Shown here: positions 1 to 12,906 of the stretch, one piece after another
Layout: the number at the start of each line of letters is the position of its first letter
How positions within the stretch are numbered: the stretch's first letter is position 1
Assembly: GCF_902148845.1 (NCBI RefSeq)
Contig: NC_043763.1
Location: forward strand, 8,981,170 to 9,045,169
Source of the DNA: Salarias fasciatus
Lineage: Eukaryota; Chordata; Actinopteri; Blenniiformes; Blenniidae
Direction of reading: 5' to 3'
Length of the DNA stretch: 64,000 nucleotides
Notes under the pieces: model-generated
What the model was told of the DNA's origin: nothing
The model's database searches: none
Seen by the model: only the letters and a program-made list of their open reading frames with translations
Made by a program: the position numbers and the translations under genes

Positions 1-2251
1 ATTATGAATGAAACTTAGTGTGTGCGGCTCATTTGGGAACATCAATTTTACAGCTAAAAATAAATAACTCGCAGCATAAATAGTGAATTGACTGTAGTCT
101 GTAGAAATATTGATAAAGAAACTGTATGTTTGGACCAGTTCAGACTGGCAGGATTGATGATTCAGCCCTGATCTCATCAACTTCTGATTGATCAACATCA
201 GGAAACTGCATGCTGGTGGACGCATCAATCAGACCAGCAACCAGCATGAATTCCTGATATTGCACTTGTCAGCTATTTGCCGAGCAGAATCCTGCAACAT
301 GTTGGTCATCCCGTGAGTTAGAGGCAGAGAACACAATAACAACACCTGTCCTGCTCAATCCAACGCATTCTAATACAGCAGCGCTGCGATAAATAAATAC
401 ACCTTCAGTTTGGGCTGCGGCTCTTTTCATTGGACTCGTGGTCATTTACGAGGCTGTAAATTGTAGTGTTGCTGTGCTGGATGGTATTACATTACAGCGG
501 GCAGATATACAACCTCTGAAATGACCAAGCCGTTTAAATCCAGTTCTCGTTGACGCAACGAAAAAAAAAAACCTGAGTGTTAAAAGCTGGACAAAGACAG
601 TTATTTATCCCAGATGTGGCGAATTCAATGAAGTATGCCACACGTTGTGTTTCCCTCCTGTGCACAGCCAGCAAAGACCGGGTGACCTTGTTTTACTACG
701 AAAATACAAGGGATGCATGTGCAAAACATTTCTCTAGTGGTAAAATCCCATTTGGCACGGGGGGAGCTAAACCCAGCGGAGCTTCTTCTCCGCACAAGCA
801 AAGCCACCAGACGTGAGTGTTTGCATTATGCTCCGGATAAGCAGCGCAGGTACGTACAGTACGAGCTGCGCTGCATTTTAAAAGATAAATCACAAAGAGC
901 AAACTCCTGCCTTCCCCTCCCCCACGCAGTCACAGCAGTGCTGCAGCACCCTTTGAGCAAAGCCTCGTTCTGAGCGGGGACTGGAGCCGTGCCAGTTCAG
1001 CCAGAGCCAGATCCAAAGAGAAACACTGAGCTTCTCTCACACACTGCTACACATTGACCTACATAATTTATAGTCAGCTGATTGATTCCTGTGCCCGGGC
1101 CGCATGAAGGGACGGCGTGGCACACGGCCGCTGGGTGGTGGTCGTCCATCCAGAGGCCCAAATGTCTGCTCTGGATTCACCAGAGGGACAAAACGAGACT
1201 AATTGAAGCTGAGGCCGGAGCTGCAGCCGGGGCTCATCTCTCAATCTGGTGTCATCCCAGCTGGCAGAGTGTGAATCTACAACCCATCGGTCCCACCTGA
1301 CAACATTTTGTTGATTTTTGCTTTTTTGAATGTCACACAGCTACAGAGCATCTTCTACGAAATGCAGATGTCAGCATCCAAAAGCCCAGCGTTAACCCTT
1401 TCCTCCTGCAGCCTCTGGAGGCAAACAAGCATCCAAACATGAATGGAAACCGGCTGCCACTCATCTGAAGTCTGAACCTTCCAGGTTAATCAGCTATTAG
1501 CCCCAGTTTGTCCCACTGTTCATATTTCATCCTCAGATTCCCAAAAACACATCATAGTAATATTACTGCAACGAGGTAAAGAAAAAAAAAAATAAATCTT
1601 TACAGCTACTGTAAATCATTGAAGAAAAGAAGCTCTGTGGAATCAGCCAGCATCACACATCCATAGTTGTGGCAGGATTACAAACCTATTTCCCCCTCAC
1701 CCTACATCTAAATCCCGCAAAGCTCAAAGCTTTCATCAGACTTGATTCCATGACAGATGAATTGGTTTGGGCCAACTAATCCTGAAAAATCAGACAGAAG
1801 CAGGGCCCTGGCGAGGCTGGGAAGAAGCCACTGTGCTGCAGTGTGAGCGCTTCGAGAGTGAAATTAACTTTGCATGGCCTGTTTTGATTCTCGATTCTCA
1901 CACCTACTGCATTGTTCTCGGTGGATTCTCCACGCAAGGCTGTGCGTAATTTATGAATACAAGTCTGCGCTCCCATTCTGACAGCAGCATGAGTTATTTA
2001 TTGGTTTTGTTTTGTTTTTGCACCATGTGTCTGTCAGGCAAGCCTCGCATTCCCCACTAGTCCCCTGCTGATAATCCACACAGCCTCCTCAATACGCCTC
2101 ATGATATAAAGCTAAAAATACCCTCCAAATAGTGACGGCTGCACCCACTCCCTCCATCTGTGTGCTGGAGATCACGCGTGCATTGTATCCATACATGACC
2201 ACAGTGTGCTCATTGTAGTGGAGGCAGCAGCAGCAGCGTGTCAGAGCTCAC
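1..2251 (-). other. 5' part of foxo3 intron 1 (no gene seen)
   Basis: This stretch follows the splice donor of the first foxo3 coding exon, so it is the start of that gene's large first intron. The conserved second coding exon (rest of the forkhead and the transactivation domain) is not present and must lie beyond the left edge. I see only short A runs and no coding exon, RNA gene or clear transposon here. Confidence 0.7.
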
Positions 2252-2839
2252 CTTCCAGCCAGCAGAGCTGTTGCTGTCGCCTTTGTCCTTGAAATACGGC
2301 ACAGACCTCACCATCCAGTCGTAGATTTGGGACAAGGTCAGCCTCTTCTCGGGGGAGCTCTCGATGGCCTGGGTAATCAGGTCTGCATAGGAGTAGTTGC
2401 CCCAGGCGTTCCTGCGGGCGGAGGACTTCCTCAGCTGCTGGGAGGCAGAGCCGCCCAGCGCCGCGGCTGCTGCCGCCGCCGCCGCCGCCGCTGCTGCGGG
2501 GGTCTGCGCGGAGGAGGGCGAGCCGTCGGCGGCCTCCTCTCTGCCGGGGCCGCGCTGGACCTCCACGGGCCGGGTGCCGCCGCCGCTCGGCTCCCGGGGC
2601 TTGATGAGGATGGCCCCGCCGGGCTTCTGCTCGGCGCCGCCGCCGCCGCCGCTGGCCGGGCTGCCCCCCTCATCGTCCTCCTCCTCGGGGATTACGTCAG
2701 CGTCGCTCGCCCCCGGCTTGCCCGCTCCGGACTCCGGACGCGGCAGCGGCCAAGTGCAGGAGCGCGGCCGCTTCTGGGGCTCGAAGTCCGGGTCGATCTC
2801 CACGTTCAGAGGGGGGTCGCTCCCCGCCGCCTCGGCCAT
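2252..2839 (-). CDS. foxo3: Forkhead box O3, first coding exon (partial gene)
   Basis: This exon encodes the first 196 residues of a FOXO transcription factor, which works in the nucleus and is exported after AKT phosphorylation. The start MAEA is used because FOXO proteins begin this way; an in-frame ATG lies 10 codons upstream (2869). Visible parts are the acidic N-terminus, the AKT/SGK site RPRSCTW with Thr about residue 29, an acidic IPEEEDDE patch typical of FOXO3 rather than FOXO1 or FOXO4, a 13-alanine tract near residues 121-133, and the first half of the forkhead ending SSAGWK at a GTGAGC donor. That splice position is conserved in FOXO genes. The neighbour afg1l also adjoins FOXO3 in human. 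Which teleost copy (a or b) this is cannot be told. The C-terminal part lies outside the window. Confidence 0.93.
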
Positions 2840-3850
2840 GTTAATTGAAACGTCTCCGTCGATGCACAAAGGGTTGTAAAATCACTCAGGTCGCATTCCA
2901 TCAATGTTGTGTTCAGGCTCTCTGGAAGGAGGGGGGGGGGGGGGGGGTCAGTTTATTTACTATGCACGGTATGCAAATACGCTGCGTGCGACTCAGTCCC
3001 AGCACGTGTCCGTCTATCTATCTATCTATCCTCCTGCACCGCGTCTATCCACACACACACACACTCACACACATATACGCATACACACGCGCGCGCACAG
3101 CGAGAGAGAAAGAGAGAGAGAGGAGCGGATCAGACTGGCCGGCATTAAAAAAACATTGCCTTTTGTCGTGCACGGCCCACACCCTGCCTGCCCGGCGTGC
3201 GCCGAACGCGGGGCGAAAAAGACGCGGAGTGCCGGGAGGGATCCGCACCGCACGGCGTTCCTTCACAAGCCTCCGCCGCGATCCTGCATGACGACGAAAC
3301 GCGGGACTTCAATGCCACCACATCAGCCTCAGCCTCTTCTCCCCCCCCCACCCTCACTCCGCTGCCATCTTGACCGCTTCCTTCCCCCGGAGTTCTCAGT
3401 CAGCCCGTGCAGAGGAGCCGCCGGACGGCCGAGCGGTGCGCCGCCGCGGTCCCGATCGCATCCAGGCGGAGAGAGAGGAGGCTTTCTCGAGGCCCCGCAG
3501 CCGCTGCGGGAGGAGGGAGAGGCTCAGATCCGCCCTCTCGGCAGCTGAGGAGTCATGATGCATGCTGGCGGTGCGTCTCTGGCATCTTGACGGAGCCAGT
3601 AGCGGCGGCGCGGCGGTGTCCCCTGCAGCCTGCGAGCCCGAACCCGGACCCGAACCCGCTCCATTCAGTCCGCCTCTGCCTCTGCCTCTGCTGCTGCCGC
3701 TGCGCAAAGGCTCCGAGTCCGAGAGAAGGGAGAAAACCCACGATCCAATCCACGATCCTGCCCCCTGGACTGCACTGAAATTAAAGTGACAGTGCGGAGA
3801 AGTCCGCTGGCCAATGACATCACCTCTAATCCCAGCGAAACACACCGGAG
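2840..3850 (-). promoter_or_regulatory. foxo3: foxo3 CpG-rich promoter and 5' UTR region
   Basis: The sequence is rich in G, C and CpG compared with its flanks. It contains a TATC run near 3013-3029, a CA run at 3051-3075 and GA repeats near 3100-3122. On the minus strand a strong acceptor (AG at 2922-2923) is preceded by a 17-base C run, and a GTGAGG donor occurs near 3351-3356, so a 5' UTR intron is likely. Long open frames on both strands here come from base composition and are not called as genes. Confidence 0.6.
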
Positions 3851-6720
3851 CGCAGAGAAACGCTGAGAAAATACACTCACACAGCCTTCATCTGGAGATA
3901 TTATCAAATTCTGTCGCTAGTCTTTGTTTATTCCTAATATATGTATCATCTAAATACAATTCACCATCAACATCACCCCTGTATACCCTGTACTGTATTC
4001 ACTGGTATTGTATTGAAATGGAGCTCTATAATGAACATTTATGTCTTCATGAAGCTGAACAGTGGTGCAGTATCAGTGTTTTCACTGCTCTTGATTCATC
4101 TCATTGTCCTTTTATATTTAAATACTGTCTGTAGAGTGAGGATGGGTTGCTTTATAAAGCTTGATGTACAATGTTAATCTTAATACACCCACATTTTTTA
4201 CAGACTAATACATTTCCCTCCACTTTTTTCTTGTCGTCGTTTCTTTTTGACCTCAGACACTAAGTAAATCATAAACAAAAAACAAACCCTCTGGTAAAGG
4301 CAGCCCCCTGACCACCAGATTCTACCCCATCTCAGCTCTCTGGCGCCTCAGAGATTCAGATTGTTTAAAGATCATATTAGCAGAGCTTGTTGGGGAACCA
4401 GTAGACGTAAAGTTATAAAAACCTATTGTAACAATCAGTGTTCAACCCTTTATAGAGCTATGGTGGTCAGGTGACGTTAAAGACTTCAAGACAAATCTTT
4501 TTATATTTGTGACTTTGTTGAGTCAGTCTTTAAAATAGGACTTTACATTTTATAATTATTCTAAGTAAGTTAAAATTCTGAGTGGATGTTTTCAAAAAGC
4601 TATCCTGAACCAATAGTTTGTTTATAAAGAAGCTGGAAGTGACCATTTATAACTTTCCCCAAGAAGGGCTAAATCAGGTGCATCTCTTTAAAAACAACTG
4701 CAAAAGTTTTTCTTCTTTTCAGGTTGCAGAGATTGCAGATTGATAAATGAAGCTTGAAGAATTCTGAAAAATCACTTGAATAAAACTATAATTCTTTTGC
4801 AAAACAAGAAACAAACATCTGTAAAAATGGGTCATTGTTTATTCACATACGAATTTCTATATAATCATCATTTCAGAACAGATTTATACTGAACCATGGC
4901 CTTCACCCATAGAGCTTTCGAAACAAAGTTAAATGGAGATGGTTTGGTGTTGGTTTGAGGTCATCTGTCCAGGACGCTCTCAGCATTTTACCCCTTCTGA
5001 CTCGGCACAGACACCGAATGCTGGATTGGATGATGCGGGGCACAGACCGACCATCCATTCATCACACTGCTTCATCGAACACTGCAGCTGAGCCCAGATT
5101 ACTGACAGGAGTCCACCACAGCAAGACGATCACACAAAACAGCCGTTTAGAGTCAGTTTAGAGTCACCAGTGATCCTGAAACTGATGTTCTCCAGGTGTG
5201 CAACCTCCACACGTTGTACAAAATCAGCTCTAAAATATGGGTGAAACAGAAGATAAATGAACACACCAGTCAAAATAATGAAGTTTTTTTTTTAACTGGA
5301 GACTGACTGGGTACCTGCAAATTTGTTGTAAAGTCCAAAATGTTAAACAGAATCATTAAAAGGCAGAAATTAAAGAAGAAAATGCAGAAAATGAAGTCGC
5401 CTGTGAGCTGAACTGCAGATTCCACCCACATGTAAAGTTGCTTTTTTGCACTTCGCGTCTTTCCTACAACAACCCTCTCATTGTTGTTGTTTAACGTATT
5501 CCTCCAGTACGTAATGTATAATACATAATCCCATTTGTCATATTTAAACAACCATCTATGATCTGAATTAATATTAAGTTGTGGCCGTTCCTCTGGCATA
5601 ACGCAGAACAGTGAACACAGCTCAGTTAAAATGTCATTTATTTAAATATAATTTAATGAACCAGTGACCATATCAAGTCACAATTCTTCAAAATAACAAT
5701 AAGAGAACAATGGTGTCATAAAATGATTGAATGTTTTTTTCTTTAGAAACTCACCAGAAATTCAAAGCAACTCAGTCACTCAACATGAGGTTGGATTTTT
5801 ATTTGTATCAAATGTCCTTCTGAGGGTCATTTTCTGACATTTAGCCAAACGATGAGCGAGATCATGACTTTAATTAGTGCCATAGCAAAACTAACCTTTC
5901 TTCATAGTTCACATGGATTTTAAAACTATTTTAGGCCAATTTGACTGAAATGTTTATGACAACACTGTTTCCAGATCTAAAATATGAATGTTAAGGACCA
6001 GTTTATATTTCTGATGCGAGGCCGCTTCAGATAGGAGGGAGTGATGATTTAATGTTTGCAAAAAATAAAGAAAATAGCACCAGCTGCTTGTTTGCATCAG
6101 TCACACTTTTGTTTGTACAGGAGATAAACTCTGAAGGGTTTTCTCACTTTCACTTCCCACACAGTGCAGTCTTTGTTTTTTTTTTTTGTTTTTTTGTGAG
6201 GCTGTGTGTGTGCCGTGTTAAAATAAAGAAAAAATACATTACTTGATGTAAATTGTCCTGGAAAACATTGTTCATTTCGTCTGCAGACGACGGACACATG
6301 AAAGCTTCCAGTTCGGTGAGGAAGACGCTTTATGTTCGGTGGAGGCACTGACAACTGGACTGCACAGAGATGAATATTTCTCAACACACCACTTTAAATC
6401 TCCTATTCAATCTATATACAGGTGTATTTTCTTATAAAAGCCTCGAACGTGTCGACATGTTCCCTAAAACTTCATAAAACCCCCTTCAAAAGTAGATTAT
6501 CCCTCAAAACTGGACCTCAATATGAAGTTAAAAGCGTTCCCAAAGTTCATCTTCAAATAAAGTGCACTTAAAAAAAAAGATAAAAGCCGTTTATATTCTG
6601 TCCGTACAGCAGGAGCCGCCCCGGTGGGATTGTGCGTTATAAGGTGAGTAGGAGTTTAGTGTTTCTGGCAGGAGGAGGAGGAGGAGTGCCGCTTCTGGAC
6701 GCCGCCAACGAATGTAGCAC
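3851..6720. other. Intergenic, AT-rich; includes afg1l 3' UTR at the right end
   Basis: No exon with recognisable protein similarity is present. The right part (about 6.4-6.72 kb) is the likely 3' UTR of afg1l on the minus strand. A short decayed piece of a dispersed SINE-like repeat lies near 5145-5214. The rest is unremarkable AT-rich DNA with T runs near 6176-6197. Confidence 0.6.
5145..5214 (-). repeat. Decayed SINE-like repeat fragment
   Basis: Read on the minus strand, the segment carries words of the common teleost repeat seen at fuller length at 29.84-30.11 kb: a 'gtgtggaggttgca' word, 'ggagaacat', and 'ggtgactctaaac'. The copy is short and diverged, so the boundaries are approximate. 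Confidence 0.4.
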
Positions 6721-9700
6721 CTATGATTTGGAGCTTCTGTCCCCCTCTAGCCAGTACTCCTCCGTCTGCATCTCCGTGAGGCGAGAAACCGTCCGCTGGA
6801 AGGCGAATTTCTCCTCCTCTCCGCTGAAGATGGACAGACTGCTGGCTTCGTCCTGAGAGACCAGAGAATTCAGAGAGTGAAAGTCTTTTCGATGACATTA
6901 TTTCCACAGTTGATGAGGAAGATCTTCACTGTTTTAAAGCGCCGTTATTTCTATTTCCAGAGCAGAGACGTGAGAGCAGCTTCGTACCCGTTTGAGGCCC
7001 AGGTCGTCCATCAGGACGTGGCTCTCGTCGTGACCGTGATCCCCGTCGTGAACGAAGATGTCTTCCAGCGGGTGATCGGCCAGGATCACCACCCGCACCT
7101 GGAACGGGACTCACGCTTTCACTGTCATGTAGCAGATAAAACGATAAAGTTGGGGTTTTCAGGGTTGGTAAAACTCACCTTGTGGTCGTAGAGCGCGTCG
7201 ACGAGCGTGATGAGCCGCCGGGCTTGAGTTTTCTTGTTGAGCGTGAGCAGAGGAATGTGTCGAATGAAGACGGTGTCGAAGAGCTGGGAGATCTCCAGGT
7301 AGTCACTGGCTCCCAGAGGCTGCAGTCAGGACAACAAACACTAATGCAGCAAGGAAACTTACAAAATAGAACAAAAGCCGCTGGACTTTCACCACATTTT
7401 TAAAAGACGGATCACGTATTCTCAGATTACATGTTGATATAAAGCTTGTATCTTTACATCACGACATGATCTGTGTTTGAAACGTGTCTTACCCGATCGC
7501 ACAGCTCCTCGAAGGTGCAGTCTGCGATGGTCCCACACGCCTTGTTCAGAACAACTTTTCTGTTGTGGACGTTCAGAACTCTCGGCCGTGTTACTGAAGA
7601 AAACAAAGACTTTTCTCAAATGTCTTTACAACATCGTGGTGCTGGTTCTCTTTTATTCAGTTGTAATAAATAATAATTATGAAATATTTGCTTACTGTCG
7701 TTCTGTTTAAAGGCCAGCTCGTCAAACATTTTATCCAGCGTTGCTTCTGCATCCGTTTCACTCGAGCTGCAAACAAACGAGAGAATCAAGAGATGAAACT
7801 TCACCTGCAGTCAGTGTTTGTTTTCCAGGTTTCTCTTACAGGAAGTAGAGTTTCCCAGCAGACGGTCTGTTCCGTTTCCGGTAGTCGATCCCAGAATCCA
7901 GACGGAGAGTTTGGCAATATTTCTGTCAGAGAATAAGGAAAACGACTGATTCCAAGTTTGATGTGCGTCAAAAAAGAGGCTGATTTTTAACTTTTTTCTT
8001 TTTACCTGCAATACTGCAATAAAAGGCACGAAGTTGACTCTCTGAAGCCCATTTTTGTACAAATCTAAGGAGAGAGGAAAAATAAGAGTTGCCACATTAT
8101 AGCCTTAAAATTAACAACTGCAATCCGAAAAAAGTGAACACTGTTTAATAAAAATGAAAATATTAGTCTCGTTAAAACATAATGGACATCATAAAACTTT
8201 AAATAAGAAATCTACAGAAAATGTTCAGTACATACCTACAGGAGGCCGATTGGACGTGGCCACGACCACGACGCCGTTCAGGAACAAATTCTCAAACAGC
8301 TGCTTGAGGATCATGGCGTCGGCGATGTCTGTGACCTGAAACATTGCAGAAGCAGCTGGACCGTTGAAGCTGAAGCATTCAGAGAGAACGGCTCTTCTAC
8401 CGAATGGAGGTACCTGAAACTCGTCGAAGCACAGCAGACACGCCTCCTCGCTGATCTCCTCCGCCACCGGAGCGATGGGGTCGTACGATTTGGCCATTTT
8501 TCCTGCTTTTCTCTTTGGCATGCTCTGCTTGAGCCGGTGGATTCCTACAAGTTGGAAAGAAGTGAGAGGAATTGGCGTTAATAATTATTATTATTAATCT
8601 GATTCAGGTCCTTTTGTGTCTTCATGTCAACACTGACGCTCCGATCAGGGAAAACATGTTTTGTGGTTTCAATAAATCATATTAGGTCAAAATCAGCCAT
8701 GTCTACACTTAAAAAAATCCCATAATTTCATGTCTGGATCTGACCGTGAGCCATCAGGAACACTGGATTGGCTTTAATGAGCTTCCTCCGCTGCAGGAAT
8801 GCTCCACGAGCTGTAAAGGGTTTATTTCGAGAGGCGGTTGTTACTATAAAAGTACGATAGATGTCACCCTCACTATAACATGCGCAGGTCGTTCCAGGAC
8901 AACCTGCAGCTATGTCCATCTGTGCAGCGCGTCGGAGGTACGAAAGCTCGTCTTTCTGATGAATGCGAGCGAAACTGGAAGTCGGGTGGAGGTTATTCAG
9001 ATCGCTCGGCTTCAGAAGAGTGGACTTTGTTATTCTTGTAAATCACAGAGAACAAAGCTGCTTTTTCTGAGGGCTGCTTGTCAAACACTGACAGTGGATT
9101 GAATTAAATTAAATGAAATATGTATGATGAATGAATGAATAACCCTAAATACATTTAAATTAATCATAAATCTGTTACCGAGCCTCAGATCTAAGATTAA
9201 AAAAAAAAAAATCTTTGTCTTTCTTCCACCCACTCAAAACACACTTCATGCCCCTTGTTCAGACATCATTATTCATGCGTTCACTTCACTTGCTGCTACC
9301 TCACATGCCCCCAAGAGGAGGAGGAGGAGGAGAGAGAGAGAGCGAGAGAGCGAGAGAGCGAGAGAGCGAGAGAGAGAGACAAACACACCTCCGCTACCAG
9401 CTGTACTCACTTTTATGCACATCCAACATGAAACCGTGGAAGTGGACCCTCTTTTTCTTTTCTGTCTCCACATATGAATAAAACATGTCCATCACCATCG
9501 TTTTTCCCGTACCTGAGAGAAAGACGATGGTTTGAGTTGGGACAAAAATATAATCAAAGCAGGAAAAAAACCAAAAAAAAAAAAAACCAAAGAAAAAAAC
9601 AAACAAACAAAGAGGAATTTAAAGGGGTTTTCTTTACCGACATCTCCGTAGATGTAGTAGCCTTTCGGAGGTTTTGGTTTTGCGAAAAACTGCAGAGAAA

Positions 9701-10444
9701 TGAAAATTACAACAAAGATTTTAAAATATATACGTATTTCTCAATGTAAATAAATACAGTGTCTTTTTTTTTTAAGTGGTACTACTGGATTAATATGCAT
9801 CCACGATGCATCTTGTTTCTGGTACTTCGTGACTGCCATGTTATCATTATGCATCTATTCAAATGGTTTCTCCACTTCATTTAGTCCTCCAGCATCTCGC
9901 TGCACATTGATTAGCATCAATTTGTGCTGAAACTGTCTTTACTTTGCTATATAATGACAAGAAATAGAAAAATTGAGCTGAAATAGCAAACTGTGGCCCT
10001 TCTGTATCTCTTTGCCATCAGTTTTCTTTTTCTTTACTGTCATTTTGGGTCAGTTTATGATCATTTATCATCAATTTGATGCAAAAACGCCCCACTTCAA
10101 TCAAATTTAAGATAACATCTGTATGTTTTACGATTATCTGTGCTGTAATTCTGGCTTCAAACTCCACAGAGCACTGCACACCAAAACCAGCAACCAGTTT
10201 CTTCCCCCATGCTATTACCCTGATGAACTCTCAGAAAAGAGTCTCAGGATCCACTGTCAAAACTAACACTTAAAATACTGCACTACCCACGAAACACTGC
10301 CTGCTGCACAGCACTGTAAATATTGTTTAAACATGTTATTGCATTTATTGTTCTATTTTTTTTTTGGGGGGGGGGGGGTTTCTTTATGTTCATACAATTG
10401 TAAATATTGGGACTTCCTGCTTTTCAGAATGCTTTTCAGAATAG

Positions 10445-10496
<52 letters not shown>

Positions 10497-12906
10497 CTAT
10501 TCTCTATTCTATTCTCTAATGTCATTTCCAGTACGTCTCTCTTCTATCCTGTTTGCTTTTTTAATCTTTTTCTCTTCACGTAGAGCATGAACAAAAGCTG
10601 GAGTTAAATTCCTTGCTTGTGATGCACAAACTTGACCATTAACGCCGATTCTGATTTCTGTTTACAATACATTTCGTTTTTCATGTTTTCTTCTTCTGTT
10701 CATATTCCATTTTGGCATTTCCTAATCATTTCTGATCTTTTGATTTGCGGCCTTATTGCATTTATTATTGCTTTTTTTAATTTATCTTTTCATTTGTATC
10801 TCATTGTAGTAACTTTTATATTCATGTTGAAATTTTGCTGCAACATGCTGTGATGTCTTTATATCTGCATTTGTATTGATATTTGAGGCTGTTTGCCTGT
10901 TTGTTGTCTTCTTATTTTTCTCTTTTGTATCAGTCATGCCTGTTTTTACAAAATTTTCATCTTATTTGAGTCATTTTGAAAACATACGTTGTGTTGTGTT
11001 TAGGGCCCTTGTTTCTGTGCTGATTGCCACTTGCATCTTTTTAAAAATAGTTTTGTATTTGTGTTGCATGAATTGATGGTCAGTTTTCCTTTCCCGTGCA
11101 ATTTTAGCCCTCTCTTGCATTTATACATCTACTTGTAGTTCTTTATCTCACTGTCGGGATTTTGCAATTCTTTGTTGTCAATTTGGTCAGATTTTCAGCA
11201 TTTTGTATGCATTTATATCTAATTTGTTTTTGGTCAGTTTATAATCACTTGTGTTTTGCATCCATTCTGGTGACACTGTTTTCACTAATTCAAATTTCTC
11301 TTCTTGTCTGCATGGGCATTTATATTACGTTTGCATTTCATTGGGGTAACATTGCTGCTATTTTCATTTTCTGTGCCTGTTTATTGTAAATAGACATTTA
11401 CTTGTGAGTCTTCTGCCTCTAAATGCTGTTTTGGTTGCATTCATGGTTTTGAAGATACAGTGTTTGCGAGGATATTTTGTTGTATTAGTGTTATCAGGCA
11501 CCTTTTTGATGTAATATATCGGCTCCTGATGGTTATGTGATGTCTCTTAGTTATTATTTACTTTTTTTTTTTTTTTTTAGAAACTTATGCGTGTTTCTGT
11601 TTTCTCTCTATAACAGTTTGATGTTTGCATGTTACACCTCTTCTGAGACAATAATAACCCCAACTCAAACACTGGAAATCAAGCAATACTAGGATAACTG
11701 AACACTAACAGACAAAATAATGAAGACAATTAAAAACTCAATAAAGTATGATAAGGAGAAGTGAAGTGAGCATGAGGGCGGTGGTACCAGACTGGACCAT
11801 GTTTCTGCTCAACTGGGCTTGATTTGGAGGAAATGGATTGTCTGAATTTACAATCTGCTGCTATTGCATCAGTTCAATTGTTCTGAGAGAGCAGATAATC
11901 TGTTCAACTTCACATTATCATCAGACACCGATTAATCAAGTTTCATTATTATCAGTTGCTGTTTGTCACTCTGTTTTCTAAAACACCTTGGAAAAAAAAT
12001 AGGACAACACTGGACAAACATATCCGCCACAACAAGGAATACCAGCAAATAAATAAAGAGGAAACTGATCAAAAGAAATGAAAGAAGTGAACTTAACATA
12101 ACAGGATGGATGTTATGCAAGATTTAAACTTACAACATATTGAAATCCAGAAGAAAAGGCCTGCATGTGTGTGATATTTTTACAGACTTGTTTGTATAAG
12201 AGGAAGGTATTAGCACAATTGTACGTATAACACAGAGAACCTGTGATTTGGGCTGATTTTAACGAGCTGAGCTGGAATCTGTCAGTGAGATCTGATCCTC
12301 CTGGATGAGGGTTTCTCTCTGTACCTTAGAGAAGATGGATGTGGGCGTGTTGCTGTAGCCTCGGAGGGTTTTCCGCAGCTGGTCCAGCTTCTCCAGCACC
12401 GCCTTCTGGTGCTCATCCTCCCGCAGGGTCCCGTCCCGGATCAGTCCGGTGTAGTGATCCAGAGGGCCGGTGAACCCCGCAGAACTGATGCCGCTCTCCT
12501 CCTCCACCTGCCGGGCGTCCACCGAGTAACCTTCACACAGAACCACAAAAAAAACACCTTGGCCATCAAACCTGAACTCAGGAAAAAAACACAATCACTT
12601 TAAAGCTGCGACAGGAGATATCAAAGATTACAGAGTAGAAAAATAGTAAAAATAATTCGAGATAAATACTGGGAAAATGTAAACAAGTTAAAATCCTTAT
12701 TGACTGGGTGGAACCTTCAGGTGATATTAGGATGAACCCGCGGGACAAACTCACCAAAAACAGGCCTCACCTCTTCTGCAGAACCCCGACACGGATTCTA
12801 AGAGCTTTCTGGAGTAAATGTGTTGGTTTAGAAGGATTCTGAAGCCTAATGAAGCCCCTGAAGCTGAGGGTGACATCTGGAAACACAGCGGCATGCACGC
12901 CGCCAT
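6721..12906 (-). CDS. afg1l: AFG1-like mitochondrial AAA ATPase (LACE1), complete
   Basis: Thirteen exons (12771-12906, 12325-12530, 9638-9689, 9411-9512, 8414-8544, 8236-8335, 8006-8064, 7840-7922, 7696-7766, 7493-7593, 7179-7319, 6988-7098, 6721-6852) join in frame to 474 residues; human AFG1L has 481. The family is an inner-membrane mitochondrial ATPase involved in turnover of respiratory-chain subunits. The N-terminus is basic and short of acidic residues, as a mitochondrial presequence should be. Walker A (GDVGTGKT) is near residues 129-136, Walker B (CLLCFDE) near 201-207, followed by VTDIADAM and the ATSNRPP motif. The C-terminus ends with [19 protein letters not shown], matching human. 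All introns are GT-AG. The start codon at 12906 lies in a TISU element. The gene looks intact and runs towards foxo3. Confidence 0.95.
10130..10380 (+). mobile_element. Possible 3' end of a decayed LINE
   Basis: A plus-strand reading around 10180-10250 gives [13 protein letters not shown]. This resembles the conserved C-terminal end of CR1/L2/Rex-like LINE reverse transcriptases (an SFxPxAIxLLN pattern). It is followed by AT-rich DNA with T and G runs (10360-10378). Only the extreme 3' end is present and the match is short, so the call is tentative. Confidence 0.3.
10438..10503. repeat. Palindromic (AT)n microsatellite
   Basis: An AT dinucleotide array (about 10446-10495) is bounded by AGAATAGTAAT on the left and its exact reverse complement ATTACTATTCT on the right. 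The whole 66-base segment is therefore one perfect inverted repeat able to form a hairpin or cruciform. Confidence 0.85.

Larger units (their letters stand above)
9780..12240. other. Large afg1l intron 2, T-rich with repeats
   Basis: This is most of the intron between afg1l exons 2 and 3. From about 10.6 to 11.6 kb the plus strand is strongly T-rich, with recurring words such as 'gcattt', 'tttatatct' and 'ggtcag', resembling a decayed simple or minisatellite array. It also holds a candidate LINE tail and a palindromic AT repeat, listed separately. No exon is seen. Confidence 0.5.

Noticed and set aside
2327-2879. Long plus-strand open frames opposite foxo3 exon 1
   Set aside because: They are reverse-strand shadows of a GC-rich, alanine/glycine-coding exon, with no domain and low-complexity translations.
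2904-3845. Several open frames in the foxo3 upstream CpG-rich region
   Set aside because: Base composition explains them. The translations are simple-sequence derived (His-Thr from CA repeats, Arg-Glu from GA repeats).
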